Source: Gelatiniphilus marinus (lineage in GTDB: Bacteria > Bacteroidota > Bacteroidia > Flavobacteriales > Flavobacteriaceae). Taken from it: a stretch of 64,000 nt of DNA. The notes under the pieces are model-generated. The model was not told the origin of the DNA. It was given only the letters and a program-made list of their open reading frames with translations, and made no database searches. A program made the position numbers and the translations under genes. This document shows positions 1 through 7,403 of the stretch, in pieces; the stretch's first letter is position 1, and every line of letters begins with the position of its first letter. Where the stretch lies: assembly GCF_042678305.1 (NCBI RefSeq), contig NZ_JBHUDT010000006.1. One strand, given 5' to 3'.

Positions 1-127
1 AAATGCAATTAATCTATACAACGAAATAAGATTACATTTATCTTTAGACTATAAAACACCAAATATGGTATATAAATTAACAGCGTAAAATCAATTTTAA
101 CCTGTAGCCATATTTCAGGACTAGACA
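1..127 (+). mobile_element. 3' end of an IS3-family insertion sequence
   Basis: The first 88 bases encode the C-terminal tail of an IS3-type transposase, followed by about 39 bases of non-coding end. The terminus, read from the minus strand, is TGTCTAGTCCTGAAATATGG, with the terminal TG and AGTCCTGA core common at IS3-family ends in Flavobacteriaceae. I place the end at base 127 (..CTAGACA). The other end and the target-site duplication lie outside the window. The insertion interrupts the minus-strand gene that follows. Confidence 0.75.
2..88 (+). CDS. IS3-family transposase (OrfB), C-terminal fragment
   Basis: Partial gene running in from the left window edge; only the last 28 codons are visible. 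The peptide contains LYNEIRLHLSLDYKTPN, which matches the conserved tail (YN..R.H.SL.Y.TP) after the catalytic DDE core of IS3-family OrfB transposases. It stops with TAA at 86-88, just before the right inverted repeat. The DDE residues are not in the window, so activity cannot be judged. Confidence 0.75.
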   Translation, partial: NAINLYNEIRLHLSLDYKTPNMVYKLTA

Positions 128-732
128 GTTGTTGCTCTTTGGATTATTTCTGTTTCAGTCTTATTTCCTGTTTTTTCAAAAACCTTATCAACAGTATCAC
201 AAAATCCATCTGTTTGCTTAACATCCTTATAGCTATAAATTATAAGTTGATTTGATGGAATGTTCTTGTTATTTAGCACATATTTTAACTGATCGATAAC
301 CATTAACCCATTTTTTGTCTCGATAATACCATAAATAAAATCATGTGTGATTGTTAATCTTACAAAACCACCATCACCAGTTTGCCCTCTATAGGTTTTT
401 GATTTTCCGACAGGCTTAAATTCTATATTAGTATCTGAAACAGATAAACTTTCTCGATAACTTAAAGACCTAATATCTTTATTGTAAAGAGATAGTGAAT
501 ATTGATGTTTATTACCTATCTGCCAATCTAATTGAGTTTCATTCCCATTAGAAACAATGGTATTTAGTTTTACCAAATCAATTTTAAACACCTCAAATTC
601 ACTAAACAGATTATCTAAACCTTTTAATTGACCAATGTTCATATCAATGTCAGAGCCTTTCAATTTATGTTGTGCTTGCAACAAGAAAAAATTAATTCCA
701 AATAGAAGAATGAATAATAATTGTCTTTTCAT
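121..732 (-). pseudogene. secreted metalloprotease-like propeptide, truncated by the IS3 element
   Basis: The reading frame gives 203 residues starting with a signal peptide (basic start, hydrophobic stretch to about residue 20, LLQAQ). The middle part (TYRGQTGDGGFVRLTI, then GIIETKNG) resembles the propeptide of reprolysin-like (M12B) metalloproteases of Bacteroidota; this assignment is by resemblance only. No catalytic HExxH is present. The last codons (T-T-V-stop) are formed by the IS3 terminus: the stop TAG lies inside the IS end at 121-123. The gene is therefore an N-terminal remnant, and the catalytic domain, if it survives, is on the far side of the IS. Confidence 0.6.
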
Positions 733-775
733 AATTATCGCTGTGTTTTATTTTAATTTTGAATAATTTATTTTT

Positions 776-1123
776 CTACTCAACTTTTATTTTAGTGAGT
801 TCAAAAGGGAATGCGCAAATATTCTCAACTTCAAATGTTTCAAATAAATAACCACTAAAAACAACATCTAATCCATCTTCCTTAAATTCTTCTGTAAGAT
901 TACAAGGGCTAAATGTTAATGTGTATTTTCCAGATTCATCTTCCAAAGTAAAAAGTTTAGAACAAGTTTGACTGTTAGGGCCAATAATTTTCCCTTTAGC
1001 ATTTTCAAATGTAGCTATCACCTTTCTGTTTTCATCTTTATAGCAGGTTGGATTGATAGATTCATCACTATTGGAACAACACATCAATGTTATTCCTACA
1101 AAAAAAACAATCAAAGACTTCAT
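776..1123 (-). CDS. small putative lipoprotein of unknown function
   Basis: 115 residues. The N-terminus is a lipoprotein signal peptide with a lipobox ending at Cys16 (GITLMCC-SNSDES), so export and lipidation are expected. The mature part is about 100 residues with four Cys (CYKD, TCSK, PCN, ICAF) and a predicted beta-rich pattern. No family recognised. It lies 43 bp downstream of the truncated metalloprotease-like gene on the same strand and could share its transcript. Confidence 0.6.
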   Translation of the reverse strand: MKSLIVFFVGITLMCCSNSDESINPTCYKDENRKVIATFENAKGKIIGPNSQTCSKLFTLEDESGKYTLTFSPCNLTEEFKEDGLDVVFSGYLFETFEVENICAFPFELTKIKVE

Positions 1124-1353
1124 AGTTTTATATTTAAGGTTATACCCATTAGATGCAAAAACACCTAAAAGGTTGCTTCAATTTTTGTAAGAAATAATTT
1201 TAAGCAAAACTAGCCTATTTAAAACTTGTGTAATATGATATAAGTCAGTTTTTGTAAGATTTTGAATATGCTTAAATAAGTGGGAGTCACGTTTATTTTA
1301 GAGAAAACATAAACGTTTACGATGCTAGACAGGAGTTAAGCGCTAGCTTATAT

Positions 1354-1366
1354 GGGGGGGGGGGGG
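1354..1366. repeat. homopolymeric G tract, 13 residues
   Basis: Thirteen consecutive G in a very AT-rich intergenic region. Long G tracts are slippage-prone and often underlie phase variation, but no gene is clearly set by this one: it lies between the 32-residue membrane peptide gene and the lipoprotein gene, both on the minus strand. Its exact length may also be unreliable in sequencing. Confidence 0.8.
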
Positions 1367-1400
1367 CTAACTAAAGCTTTAAAAATAAATTTTATAAATC

Positions 1401-1436
1401 AAAAAAGCGAGATGCCCACGGGTAACTCGCTTTTTT
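1401..1436. terminator. bidirectional rho-independent terminator
   Basis: Perfect 11-bp inverted repeat AAAAAAGCGAG / CTCGCTTTTTT with a 14-nt loop. It gives a GC-core hairpin with a U-run on both strands. On the minus strand it closes the 32-residue membrane peptide gene at 1478-1576. Confidence 0.8.
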
Positions 1437-1477
1437 TTGTTCAATTAAAAAAATTGAAAAAAAGTAAAGAAAATGCT

Positions 1478-1576
1478 TTAAAAAAAAGTAACAAGTATAT
1501 TTACAGAAATAGTAGTAAGAACCAAAATAATTAACCCTGCTATAAAGTATTTTTCTAGACTGTTGTTTGTTTCCAT
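1478..1576 (-). CDS. 32-residue single-pass membrane peptide
   Basis: Too short for normal gene calls. ATG at 1576 gives METNNSLEKYF followed by a hydrophobic segment (IAGLIILVLTTISVNILV) and a stop after two Phe, i.e. a short polar head and one membrane helix. It lies between the most downstream small-RNA unit and a strong terminator (1401-1436), on the same strand as both, so a transcript reading through the RNA unit would contain it. No family recognised. The complete small reading frame, TM character and tight terminator support it, but coding status is unproven. Confidence 0.45.
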   Translation of the reverse strand: METNNSLEKYFIAGLIILVLTTISVNILVTFF

Positions 1577-1619
1577 GTTGTTTATTATTAGGATAGGCTT
1601 GAGGAATGTTGATTTTTCT

Positions 1620-1685
1620 AAAGAAGACTCTGCTTTAAAAAAACAGAGCCCTCATAAAAATTCTCCCTATAAGAATTAATTAATA
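1620..1685 (-). ncRNA. putative small RNA, unit A of a three-unit tandem array
   Basis: Third unit in transcription order. After the -7 element (TACCTTTA) the RNA would begin near 1685, carry the shared segment GCTATTAATTA..TTCTTATAGGGAGAATT and end in a CTCTG/CAGAG hairpin followed by a T-rich tail. The hairpin is weaker than in units B and C. The unit contains an accidental ATG reading MRALFF-stop that is not conserved in the others. Boundaries are inferred from the promoter and hairpin only. Confidence 0.45.
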
Positions 1686-1691
1686 GCTTTG

Positions 1692-1744
1692 TAAAGGTAT
1701 GTTATAGAGGTGTTATAAAAAATACGTAGTTCTACGTATTTTTT
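1692..1744 (-). promoter_or_regulatory. promoter with upstream palindrome, unit A
   Basis: Palindrome TACGTAGTTCTACGTA at 1723-1738, extended by six A and six T on its flanks (1717-1744), and a Bacteroidota -7-like TACCTTTA on the minus strand at 1692-1699. The centre-to-centre distance is 35 bp, identical in units B and C. This places the palindrome near -42 from the expected start, a typical position for an activator that contacts RNA polymerase. Confidence 0.6.
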
Positions 1745-1867
1745 GCAATCGCCTAGTTTAAATCTAAAAGAAACCCTAGAGGTTTTCGTTTAAATTGGCT
1801 TTTTTCGAGAATGCCGAAAACTGGCTGTACTGCTTCGAATATAGTGTGTTTCAAGAAATTTTTATTG

Positions 1868-1937
1868 TAGAAAAAAAGGCTCTAAATCATAACAATTTAG
1901 AGCCCATTTAATAATTCTCCCTAAGAACTAATTAATA
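1868..1937 (-). ncRNA. putative small RNA, unit B of a three-unit tandem array
   Basis: Middle unit. The expected start is near 1937. It holds the conserved segment GCTATTAATTAGTTCTTA followed by GGGAGAATTATT, then a strong intrinsic terminator (GGCTCTAAAT / ATTTAGAGCC, loop of 7) running into seven T on the minus strand. It has an accidental 6-codon ATG frame (MGSKLL) that is absent from unit C, so I treat it as non-coding. Confidence 0.55.
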
Positions 1938-1943
1938 GCACCG

Positions 1944-1996
1944 TAAAGGTATGTTATAAGGTGCTTATAAAAAATACGTAGTTCTACGTAATTTTT
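1944..1996 (-). promoter_or_regulatory. promoter with upstream palindrome, unit B
   Basis: TACGTAGTTCTACGTA at 1975-1990 and TACCTTTA (minus strand) at 1944-1951, again 35 bp centre to centre. The palindrome core is identical in all three units, while the bases between palindrome and -7 element differ, which is the pattern expected of a protein binding site under selection. Confidence 0.6.
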
Positions 1997-2017
1997 ACAA
2001 GACGCTTGTTTTATAAA

Positions 2018-2082
2018 TAAAGAAAGCTCTAAATCATTACAATTTAGAGCTTTCAATAATTCTCCCTAAGAACTAATTAATA
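2018..2082 (-). ncRNA. putative small RNA, unit C of a three-unit tandem array
   Basis: First unit downstream of the response regulator gene. From an expected start near 2082 it carries the conserved GCTATTAATTAGTTCTTA and GGGAGAATTATT segments, then a 13-bp hairpin (GAAAGCTCTAAAT / ATTTAGAGCTTTC) and a T-rich tail. There is no ATG-initiated frame in the transcript, which argues for a regulatory RNA rather than a peptide. About 65 nt. Confidence 0.55.
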
Positions 2083-2088
2083 GCTCTG

Positions 2089-2141
2089 TAAAGGTAAGTT
2101 ATGGAGACGATATAAAAAATACGTAGTTCTACGTATTTTTT
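2089..2141 (-). promoter_or_regulatory. promoter with upstream palindrome, unit C
   Basis: TACGTAGTTCTACGTA at 2120-2135 flanked by perfect A6/T6 extensions (2114-2141), with TACCTTTA on the minus strand at 2089-2096. The 35-bp spacing matches units A and B. The palindrome ends 30 bp from the stop codon of the response regulator gene. Confidence 0.6.
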
Positions 2142-2171
2142 CAAATCGGTTATTTTAATTGTTAACGGGTA

Positions 2172-2804
2172 TTACAAAAAGTTTTTATTTAAACCTGCCC
2201 ATTTAGAGAGCGATGTGGGTTTGTTGTCTAATTTTAATTTTGCTACAACATTACTTCGGTGTTTTTCTACGGTTCTTACAGAAATGCTTAACTCTTCAGC
2301 AATATCTTGGCTCGTTTTGTTTTCGGCAATAAGCTTAACTATTTTAAGCTCAGATTTACTTAACAACTCTAGTCCTTTAGGCTTTTGCCCTAAATTATTA
2401 TGGTTTAGATACGATGCGATTTCTTCACTAAAATAAGACCTGTTGTTTACAACATGAGCAATACAGGTTTCAATTTCTTCAATAGCAAATTCTTTTAAAA
2501 TATAGCCGTAAACACCAACTTCTATGGCCTTATCGTAAATTTCTTCTTCCTTGTCAAAGGTTATTAAAATAACTTTAGTATCAAGGTTGTTTTTTTTACA
2601 AGCTTCGGCAACCTCCAGCCCTGTTTTATGGGGCATTCTTATATCTAAAATAGCAATTTCTGGCTTTAATTTTACAATAAGATTATACGCAGCATTGCCA
2701 TCTTGGGCGCTGCCAACAATGTTGAATCCTTTTGAGGTTAAAAAATCTGACAAACCTCTTAACATAAGCGGATGGTCGTCCGCAATTACAATACTGTGGT
2801 TCAT
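2172..2804 (-). CDS. NarL/LuxR-type response regulator, orphan
   Basis: 210 residues. A receiver domain (about 3-120) has the acidic pair Asp9-Asp10, phospho-acceptor Asp54 (AILDIRMP) and conserved Lys near 104 (YILKE). A LuxR-type helix-turn-helix follows (about 145-205; SKSELKIVKLIAENKTSQDIA, then SVRTVEKHRSNV; each quoted part is a fragment of the motif). Proteins of this type are phosphorylated by a histidine kinase and bind inverted repeats as dimers. No kinase gene is adjacent. The three palindromic promoters immediately downstream on the same strand are the natural candidate targets; that link is inference. Confidence 0.9.
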   Translation of the reverse strand: MNHSIVIADDHPLMLRGLSDFLTSKGFNIVGSAQDGNAAYNLIVKLKPEIAILDIRMPHKTGLEVAEACKKNNLDTKVILITFDKEEEIYDKAIEVGVYGYILKEFAIEEIETCIAHVVNNRSYFSEEIASYLNHNNLGQKPKGLELLSKSELKIVKLIAENKTSQDIAEELSISVRTVEKHRSNVVAKLKLDNKPTSLSKWAGLNKNFL

Positions 2805-2870
2805 TAATTAATTCGTGAGAGATTATTTTTTGCTATTAAACATAAAAGTAATTATTATAATTGTACCATG

Positions 2871-3311
2871 TTATAATTTTAGATATAAATATTTTTTTTC
2901 ATAATCAATTATGGCTTTTGCCTTTTTTAAAATATCGGCACCAATAATGCCATCAACCGGTTTTGAGTTATGATTTATAAGTGCGGTATTTACATGCGTT
3001 AGGTTGAATAAAACCAAAACCACTTTATCGTGTTTCCACTTGCCAATTTTAACTTTGTTTTTTTTAGCCATTTGGGTATCCATATCTATAGCGCCAGCAC
3101 CGGCGGCTTTAATTTGGGAGTCTTCGGCCAATAGTTTAAAATTTTCAACCGCCTCAAAACCTACGCAAGAGCTTGAAGCTCCGGTATCTAAAATAAATAG
3201 CCCTTTTACGCCATTTATGGTAGCTTTAACTTCAAAATGATTGGTTTTGGTAAGTTTCAATTTTACTTTTGTATAGCCTTTGTCGAGCAGAAATTGTTGA
3301 AGGGTTTGCAT
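2871..3311 (-). CDS. retropepsin-like aspartic protease (clan AA)
   Basis: 146 residues with one catalytic motif, LDTGASSSCVG (about residues 41-51), and a C-terminal IIGADIL hydrophobic-Gly motif, as in single-domain retroviral-type aspartic proteases that act as homodimers. There is no signal peptide, so it should be cytoplasmic. The substrate is unknown. It is divergently oriented to tatD. If tatD started at its furthest upstream frame the two would overlap, which is one reason to prefer the internal TTG start for tatD. Confidence 0.8.
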   Translation of the reverse strand: MQTLQQFLLDKGYTKVKLKLTKTNHFEVKATINGVKGLFILDTGASSSCVGFEAVENFKLLAEDSQIKAAGAGAIDMDTQMAKKNKVKIGKWKHDKVVLVLFNLTHVNTALINHNSKPVDGIIGADILKKAKAIIDYEKKYLYLKL

Positions 3312-3382
3312 CTATTTTAGTTTTAAACAAAGATAATCCTATAAAACAATTATTTTTGAACTCATTTAAAAAAATACAAAAT

Positions 3383-4150
3383 TTGATCATTACAGATACC
3401 CACACCCATTTATACAGCGAAGCTTTTGATGATGACCGCAATGCGATGATTAATCGCGCCATAAAACAAGGCATTACACGCTTTTTTATTCCAGCCATCG
3501 ATTCAACATATACAGCAGCAATGCTTCAGCTTGAAAAAGAATATCCCGAAAATGTGTTTTTAATGACGGGTTTACATCCAACATATGTAAAAAACAATTA
3601 TAAAGACGAGCTAAAACATGTTGAAGATTTACTAGCAAAGCGGCATTTTTATGCCATTGGAGAAATTGGTATTGATTTGTATTGGGATAAATCGACTTTA
3701 GAAATTCAGAAGCAAGCCTTTAAACATCAAATACAGCTTGCAAAACAATATAAATTACCCATTGTTATTCATTGTCGTGAAGCTTTTAACGAAATATTTG
3801 AAGTTTTAGAAACAGAAAAGAGCGACGATTTATTCGGTATTTTTCATTGCTTTACCGGTAATTTAGAACAAGCACACCAAGCCATATCCTATAATATGAA
3901 ATTGGGCATTGGAGGTGTTGCCACCTTTAAAAACGGAAAGGTTGATAAATTCTTAAATCAAATCGATTTAAAACATATAGTGCTGGAAACCGATGCGCCA
4001 TATTTAGCGCCAACACCCTATAGAGGCAAACGAAACGAAAGCGCATACATATTAAAGGTGTTAGAAAAATTGTCTTATATATATAATAGAAGTGAAGCAG
4101 ACATTGCTAAAATTACCACCGAAAACTCAAAAGTAGTTTTTAAAATATAA
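3383..4150 (+). CDS. TatD-family metal-dependent hydrolase (DNase)
   Basis: 255 residues from a TTG start. The family signature begins directly there (LIITDTHTHLYS), then GEIGIDLYWD, IVIHCREA, FHCFTG and ETDAPYLAP, which supply the metal ligands of the amidohydrolase-type barrel. TatD enzymes act as 3'-5' exonucleases or deoxyribonucleases in DNA repair and degradation. The open frame extends 38 codons further upstream, but those residues do not match the family and overlap the opposite-strand protease gene. The asparaginase gene starts 3 bp after its stop, so the two are probably co-transcribed. Confidence 0.88.
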   Translation: MIITDTHTHLYSEAFDDDRNAMINRAIKQGITRFFIPAIDSTYTAAMLQLEKEYPENVFLMTGLHPTYVKNNYKDELKHVEDLLAKRHFYAIGEIGIDLYWDKSTLEIQKQAFKHQIQLAKQYKLPIVIHCREAFNEIFEVLETEKSDDLFGIFHCFTGNLEQAHQAISYNMKLGIGGVATFKNGKVDKFLNQIDLKHIVLETDAPYLAPTPYRGKRNESAYILKVLEKLSYIYNRSEADIAKITTENSKVVFKI

Positions 4151-4153
4151 ATT

Positions 4154-5185
4154 ATGAGTAAAACCAAACCCAACATATTACTTATTTATACAGGCGGCAC
4201 CATTGGTATGGTAAAAGATTTTAAAACGGGAGTACTGCGAGCTTTCGATTTTAAAAATATTTTAAAACGCATTCCCGAATTATACCTATTAGATTGTAAT
4301 ATTGATACCGTATCGTTTAAAGAACCCATTGATTCTAGTAATATGAACCCTAAATATTGGGTGCAAATTGCTGAAATAATTGAAAAAAATTATGACAGTA
4401 ACGACGGATTTGTAGTGTTACACGGCAGCGACACGATGAGTTATACCGCATCAGCTTTAAGTTTTATGTTGGAAAATTTAGCAAAACCCGTTGTGTTTAC
4501 GGGCTCTCAATTGCCTATTGGCGATTTACGAACGGATGCCAAAGAAAATTTAATAACCTCTATCCAAGTGGCATCGTTGCAACATCGACAAAAACCTGTA
4601 ATTAAAGAAGTGTGTTTGTATTTTGAGTATAAATTGTATCGCGCCAACCGAACCACAAAAATTAATGCCGAACATTTTGAAGCTTTTGCCTCTTTAAATT
4701 ATCCAGATTTAGCAGAATCTGGAGTCCATTTAAAAGTAAATAATGAATATTTGTTAAAACCTAATTTGAATAAAAAATTAATAGTTCATAAAAATTTAGA
4801 TAAAAACATTGCACTTATAAAATTGTTTCCAGGCATTTCTGAAGCCGTTTTACAAAGTGTTTTTAACACACCAAATTTAAAAGGCGTTATTTTAGAAACC
4901 TACGGCGCAGGGAATTGCACCACCGAGGCTTGGTTTATAATTATTCTAAAAAAAGCCATTAAAAAAAATATACATATTATTAATGTAACACAATGCTCTG
5001 GCGGAAGTGTAATTATGGGGCATTACGAAACCAGTAATCAGTTAAAAAAAATAGGCGTTATCTCGGGCAAAGACATTACAACCGAGGCCGCAATACCCAA
5101 GTTAATGTATCTTTTAGGAAAGGACATTTCTACTAAAACCTTTAAAACAAGCTACGAAATGCCCTTAAGAGGGGAAATATCATAA
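4154..5185 (+). CDS. ansA: type I (cytoplasmic) L-asparaginase
   Basis: 343 residues. The first catalytic Thr motif is YTGGTIGM (about residues 12-19) and the second is VVLHGSDTMSYTASAL (about residues 92-107). The motif YGAGNC and a C-terminal TTEAAIPKL segment are also family-typical. It hydrolyses asparagine to aspartate and ammonia. No signal peptide, which favours the cytoplasmic type I enzyme. It follows tatD in the same operon. Confidence 0.88.
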   Translation: MSKTKPNILLIYTGGTIGMVKDFKTGVLRAFDFKNILKRIPELYLLDCNIDTVSFKEPIDSSNMNPKYWVQIAEIIEKNYDSNDGFVVLHGSDTMSYTASALSFMLENLAKPVVFTGSQLPIGDLRTDAKENLITSIQVASLQHRQKPVIKEVCLYFEYKLYRANRTTKINAEHFEAFASLNYPDLAESGVHLKVNNEYLLKPNLNKKLIVHKNLDKNIALIKLFPGISEAVLQSVFNTPNLKGVILETYGAGNCTTEAWFIIILKKAIKKNIHIINVTQCSGGSVIMGHYETSNQLKKIGVISGKDITTEAAIPKLMYLLGKDISTKTFKTSYEMPLRGEIS

Positions 5186-5263
5186 AATTAACCATTAAAA
5201 TTTTAACAGCTTAATTTTTTTTTGTTATTTGAGCCACCGTAATTAAAAGGGCTTAAAAAAAAC

Positions 5264-5351
5264 AGAGAGGTGGCCGAGTGGCTTAAGGCGCACGCTTGGA
5301 AAGCGTGTATGCGTTAATAGCGCATCGAGGGTTCGAATCCCTTCCTCTCTG
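5264..5351 (+). tRNA. tRNA-Ser (anticodon GGA)
   Basis: 88-nt cloverleaf with a long variable arm typical of serine tRNAs. The acceptor stem is AGAGAGG / CCTCTCT, the anticodon stem-loop centres on CTTGGAAAG (anticodon GGA), and the T-loop is GGTTCGAATCC. CCA is not encoded. It lies between ansA and the exb operon. Confidence 0.93.
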
Positions 5352-5423
5352 CTGTTTTTTGTTTTTTATTACTTTATTTTTTATATCTTTAACACTTTAA
5401 CTAATAAAATTAAGATCGAGAAC

Positions 5424-6197
5424 ATGAAAAGATTATTTTCTATCCTTGCCATATCTGGAATGATGGCATTCGGAACTGTTAATGCAACTACAAATGCAAA
5501 CGCAACTACAGCAGTAACAACAGTTGCAACTACGACTCAAGAAACAGATGCAACACCTGCAAAAGAGGCAAACTTTCATCAAGAACTAAAAAAGCGGTTC
5601 GTTGAAGGTGGCCCAGGGTTTATGGGTATTGTATTATTGTGTTTAATTTTAGGCTTAGCCATTGCCATCGAGAGAATTATCTTTTTAAACCTTTCTACAA
5701 CAAACACAAAAAAATTAACTCAAAATGTTGAAGATGCACTAGCATCTGGTGGTGTTGAAGCAGCAAAAGAGGTTTGTAGAAATACAAAAGGCCCTATCGC
5801 TTCTATCTTCTATCAAGGATTGGACAGAACAAACGAAGGTGTTGATGCGGCCGAAAAAGCTGTTGTAGCTTACGGCGGTGTGCAAATGGGACAGTTAGAA
5901 AAAAACGTGTCTTGGATTTCTTTATTTATCGCCCTGGCGCCGATGCTTGGTTTTATGGGTACGGTAATTGGTATGATTCAGGCCTTCGATAAAATTGAAG
6001 CCGCAGGCGACATGAACCCTTCTTTAGTAGCTGGTGGTATTAAAGTAGCACTTTTAACAACCGTATTTGGTTTAATTGTTGCTATTATACTTCAAATTTT
6101 TTACAATTATATTATTGCAAAAATCGATAGTATTGTTAACGATATGGAAGATGCTTCAATTACGTTAATGGACATGTTGGTTAAGCACAAGAAGTAA
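5424..6197 (+). CDS. exbB: MotA/TolQ/ExbB-family proton channel protein
   Basis: 257 residues. An N-terminal hydrophobic segment is followed by an unusual Thr/Ala-rich stretch (residues 20-50), then the family core: one membrane helix (GIVLLCLILGLAIAIERI) and two C-terminal ones around LGFMGTVIGMIQAF and VALLTTVFGLIVAII. ExbB forms the inner-membrane proton channel that, with ExbD, energises TonB-dependent outer-membrane receptors. It heads a four-gene operon with two exbD paralogues; no tonB gene is seen here. Confidence 0.85.
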   Translation: MKRLFSILAISGMMAFGTVNATTNANATTAVTTVATTTQETDATPAKEANFHQELKKRFVEGGPGFMGIVLLCLILGLAIAIERIIFLNLSTTNTKKLTQNVEDALASGGVEAAKEVCRNTKGPIASIFYQGLDRTNEGVDAAEKAVVAYGGVQMGQLEKNVSWISLFIALAPMLGFMGTVIGMIQAFDKIEAAGDMNPSLVAGGIKVALLTTVFGLIVAIILQIFYNYIIAKIDSIVNDMEDASITLMDMLVKHKK

Positions 6198-6333
6198 TTC
6201 ATTATCATTGTAAGTAGCAGTAAATGGGCCAGAACAATTAAAATTACGTTACGTAAAACGGGTTTTGGTTAATTACATCCCTGTACAAAGCTTGGTCTAA
6301 GTACACTTATATAAATTAATAAAACGTAAAAAA

Positions 6334-6768
6334 ATGAAAAAAATATTAACCATATTGTTAGGTATAGTAGGCGTAGTATCTATTATATTTCTCGCAATGA
6401 TAATTTCAACAGGCGATGAGGCTATTAAAGCAGGCGAGTCTAGTGGTACAGTAAACACCATTATGTACATAGGCTACGTTATCTTGCTCTTAACCCTTGT
6501 GTTTGTTGTTGTTTTTAGTTTAAAAAACATATTAAGCAATTCAGAAACACTTATAAATACCCTTAAAGGTTTTGGTGCTTTTGCACTGTTAGCGGCCATA
6601 AGCTATTTTGGGTTGGCCACTGGAGTAGAAACACCATTAAAAGACGGGGACATGTTATCTGCGGGCGGTTCTCAACTATTAGGGGCAGGATTATATTTAT
6701 TCTATCTTCTCTTGGCTATTGCGGGCGGATCTATGTTGTTTTTCGGAATTAAAAAAATGATTAAATAA
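6334..6768 (+). CDS. four-helix membrane protein of the exb operon
   Basis: 144 residues with about four membrane segments (residues 5-23, 45-65, 80-98, 117-138). No functional motif recognised. It sits between exbB and the first exbD, and exbD starts 1 bp after its stop, so translation is likely coupled. The position suggests an accessory subunit of the Exb complex; this is inferred from context alone. Confidence 0.75.
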   Translation: MKKILTILLGIVGVVSIIFLAMIISTGDEAIKAGESSGTVNTIMYIGYVILLLTLVFVVVFSLKNILSNSETLINTLKGFGAFALLAAISYFGLATGVETPLKDGDMLSAGGSQLLGAGLYLFYLLLAIAGGSMLFFGIKKMIK

Positions 6769-6769
6769 T

Positions 6770-7378
6770 ATGGCAAAACGAGCAGCACCAGAAGTTAATG
6801 CAGGCTCAATGGCCGACATAGCTTTCTTATTATTAATATTTTTCTTGGTAACCACTACCATTGAGAAAGATTCGGGAATTAACCGAAAGCTCCCTCCTAT
6901 GGAAGAGTCTGAAGAAGATGTTATTATTAAGCAGAAAAATATTTTTACCGTTGTTATAAACAAAAACGATAGGTTGTTGGTTGAAGACGAGATTATGGAT
7001 ATTAAAGACCTGCGAAAAGCAGCCGTTGAGTTTTTAGACAACGGTGGAGATGGCACTTGCGACTATTGCCAAGGTGCTAAAAGCCCAAGTTCTTCAGATA
7101 ACCCAGATAAAGCTATTATATCGCTAAGCAACGATAGAGAAACATCTTATGCTGCTTATATTACCGTTCAAAACGAGTTGGTAGCAGCTTATAACGAGTT
7201 AAGAAACAGAAGAGCCCTTGAGGTTGGCCCACAAAAAGGTTTTAATAACATGAACTTTATTGAAATGCAAAACAACCTTAAAGATGTAAGATGGACTGGT
7301 AACAAAGACAAGTTAAAAGAGGTTGTCGATCAAATCAAGAAAGAAATACCTCAAAAACTTTCTGAAGTTGTAGAATAA
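6770..7378 (+). CDS. exbD: ExbD/TolR-family biopolymer transport protein
   Basis: 202 residues. Short cytoplasmic start, one membrane helix (MADIAFLLLIFFLVTTTI, about 14-31) with the conserved Asp of the proton path, then a periplasmic domain. The periplasmic part has an insert with CDYC and a Ser/Asp-rich stretch (about residues 97-115). It partners ExbB in proton-driven energisation of outer-membrane transport. The second exbD follows after 25 bp. Confidence 0.87.
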   Translation: MAKRAAPEVNAGSMADIAFLLLIFFLVTTTIEKDSGINRKLPPMEESEEDVIIKQKNIFTVVINKNDRLLVEDEIMDIKDLRKAAVEFLDNGGDGTCDYCQGAKSPSSSDNPDKAIISLSNDRETSYAAYITVQNELVAAYNELRNRRALEVGPQKGFNNMNFIEMQNNLKDVRWTGNKDKLKEVVDQIKKEIPQKLSEVVE

Positions 7379-7403
7379 TTTAGAATTAAATAGAACAAAG
7401 ATT

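Larger units (their letters stand above)
1124..1477. other. gene-free stretch with poly-G tract and terminator
   Basis: No convincing reading frame on either strand. Apart from the 13-G tract (1354-1366) and the bidirectional terminator (1401-1436) listed separately, it contains a short inverted repeat TAAGC-gcta-GCTTA just before the G tract and the palindrome TAAACGTTTA near 1311-1320. The apparent 60-codon frame starting at 1352 reads through the poly-G and the terminator and is rejected as a gene. Confidence 0.5.

Noticed and set aside
1352..1534. 60-codon frame on the plus strand starting in the poly-G tract
   Set aside because: It begins with a run of Gly from the homopolymer, crosses a strong terminator and antisense overlaps the better-supported 32-residue membrane peptide gene.
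1620..1937. Tiny peptides (MRALFF, MGSKLL) encoded in units A and B
   Set aside because: Unit C has no equivalent ATG, sequences differ, and the stop falls in the terminator hairpin; a non-coding RNA explains the shared features better.
3269..3382. Longer upstream start for tatD
   Set aside because: The extra 38 residues do not fit the family, overlap the retropepsin-like gene, and the TTG at 3383 begins exactly at the TatD signature.
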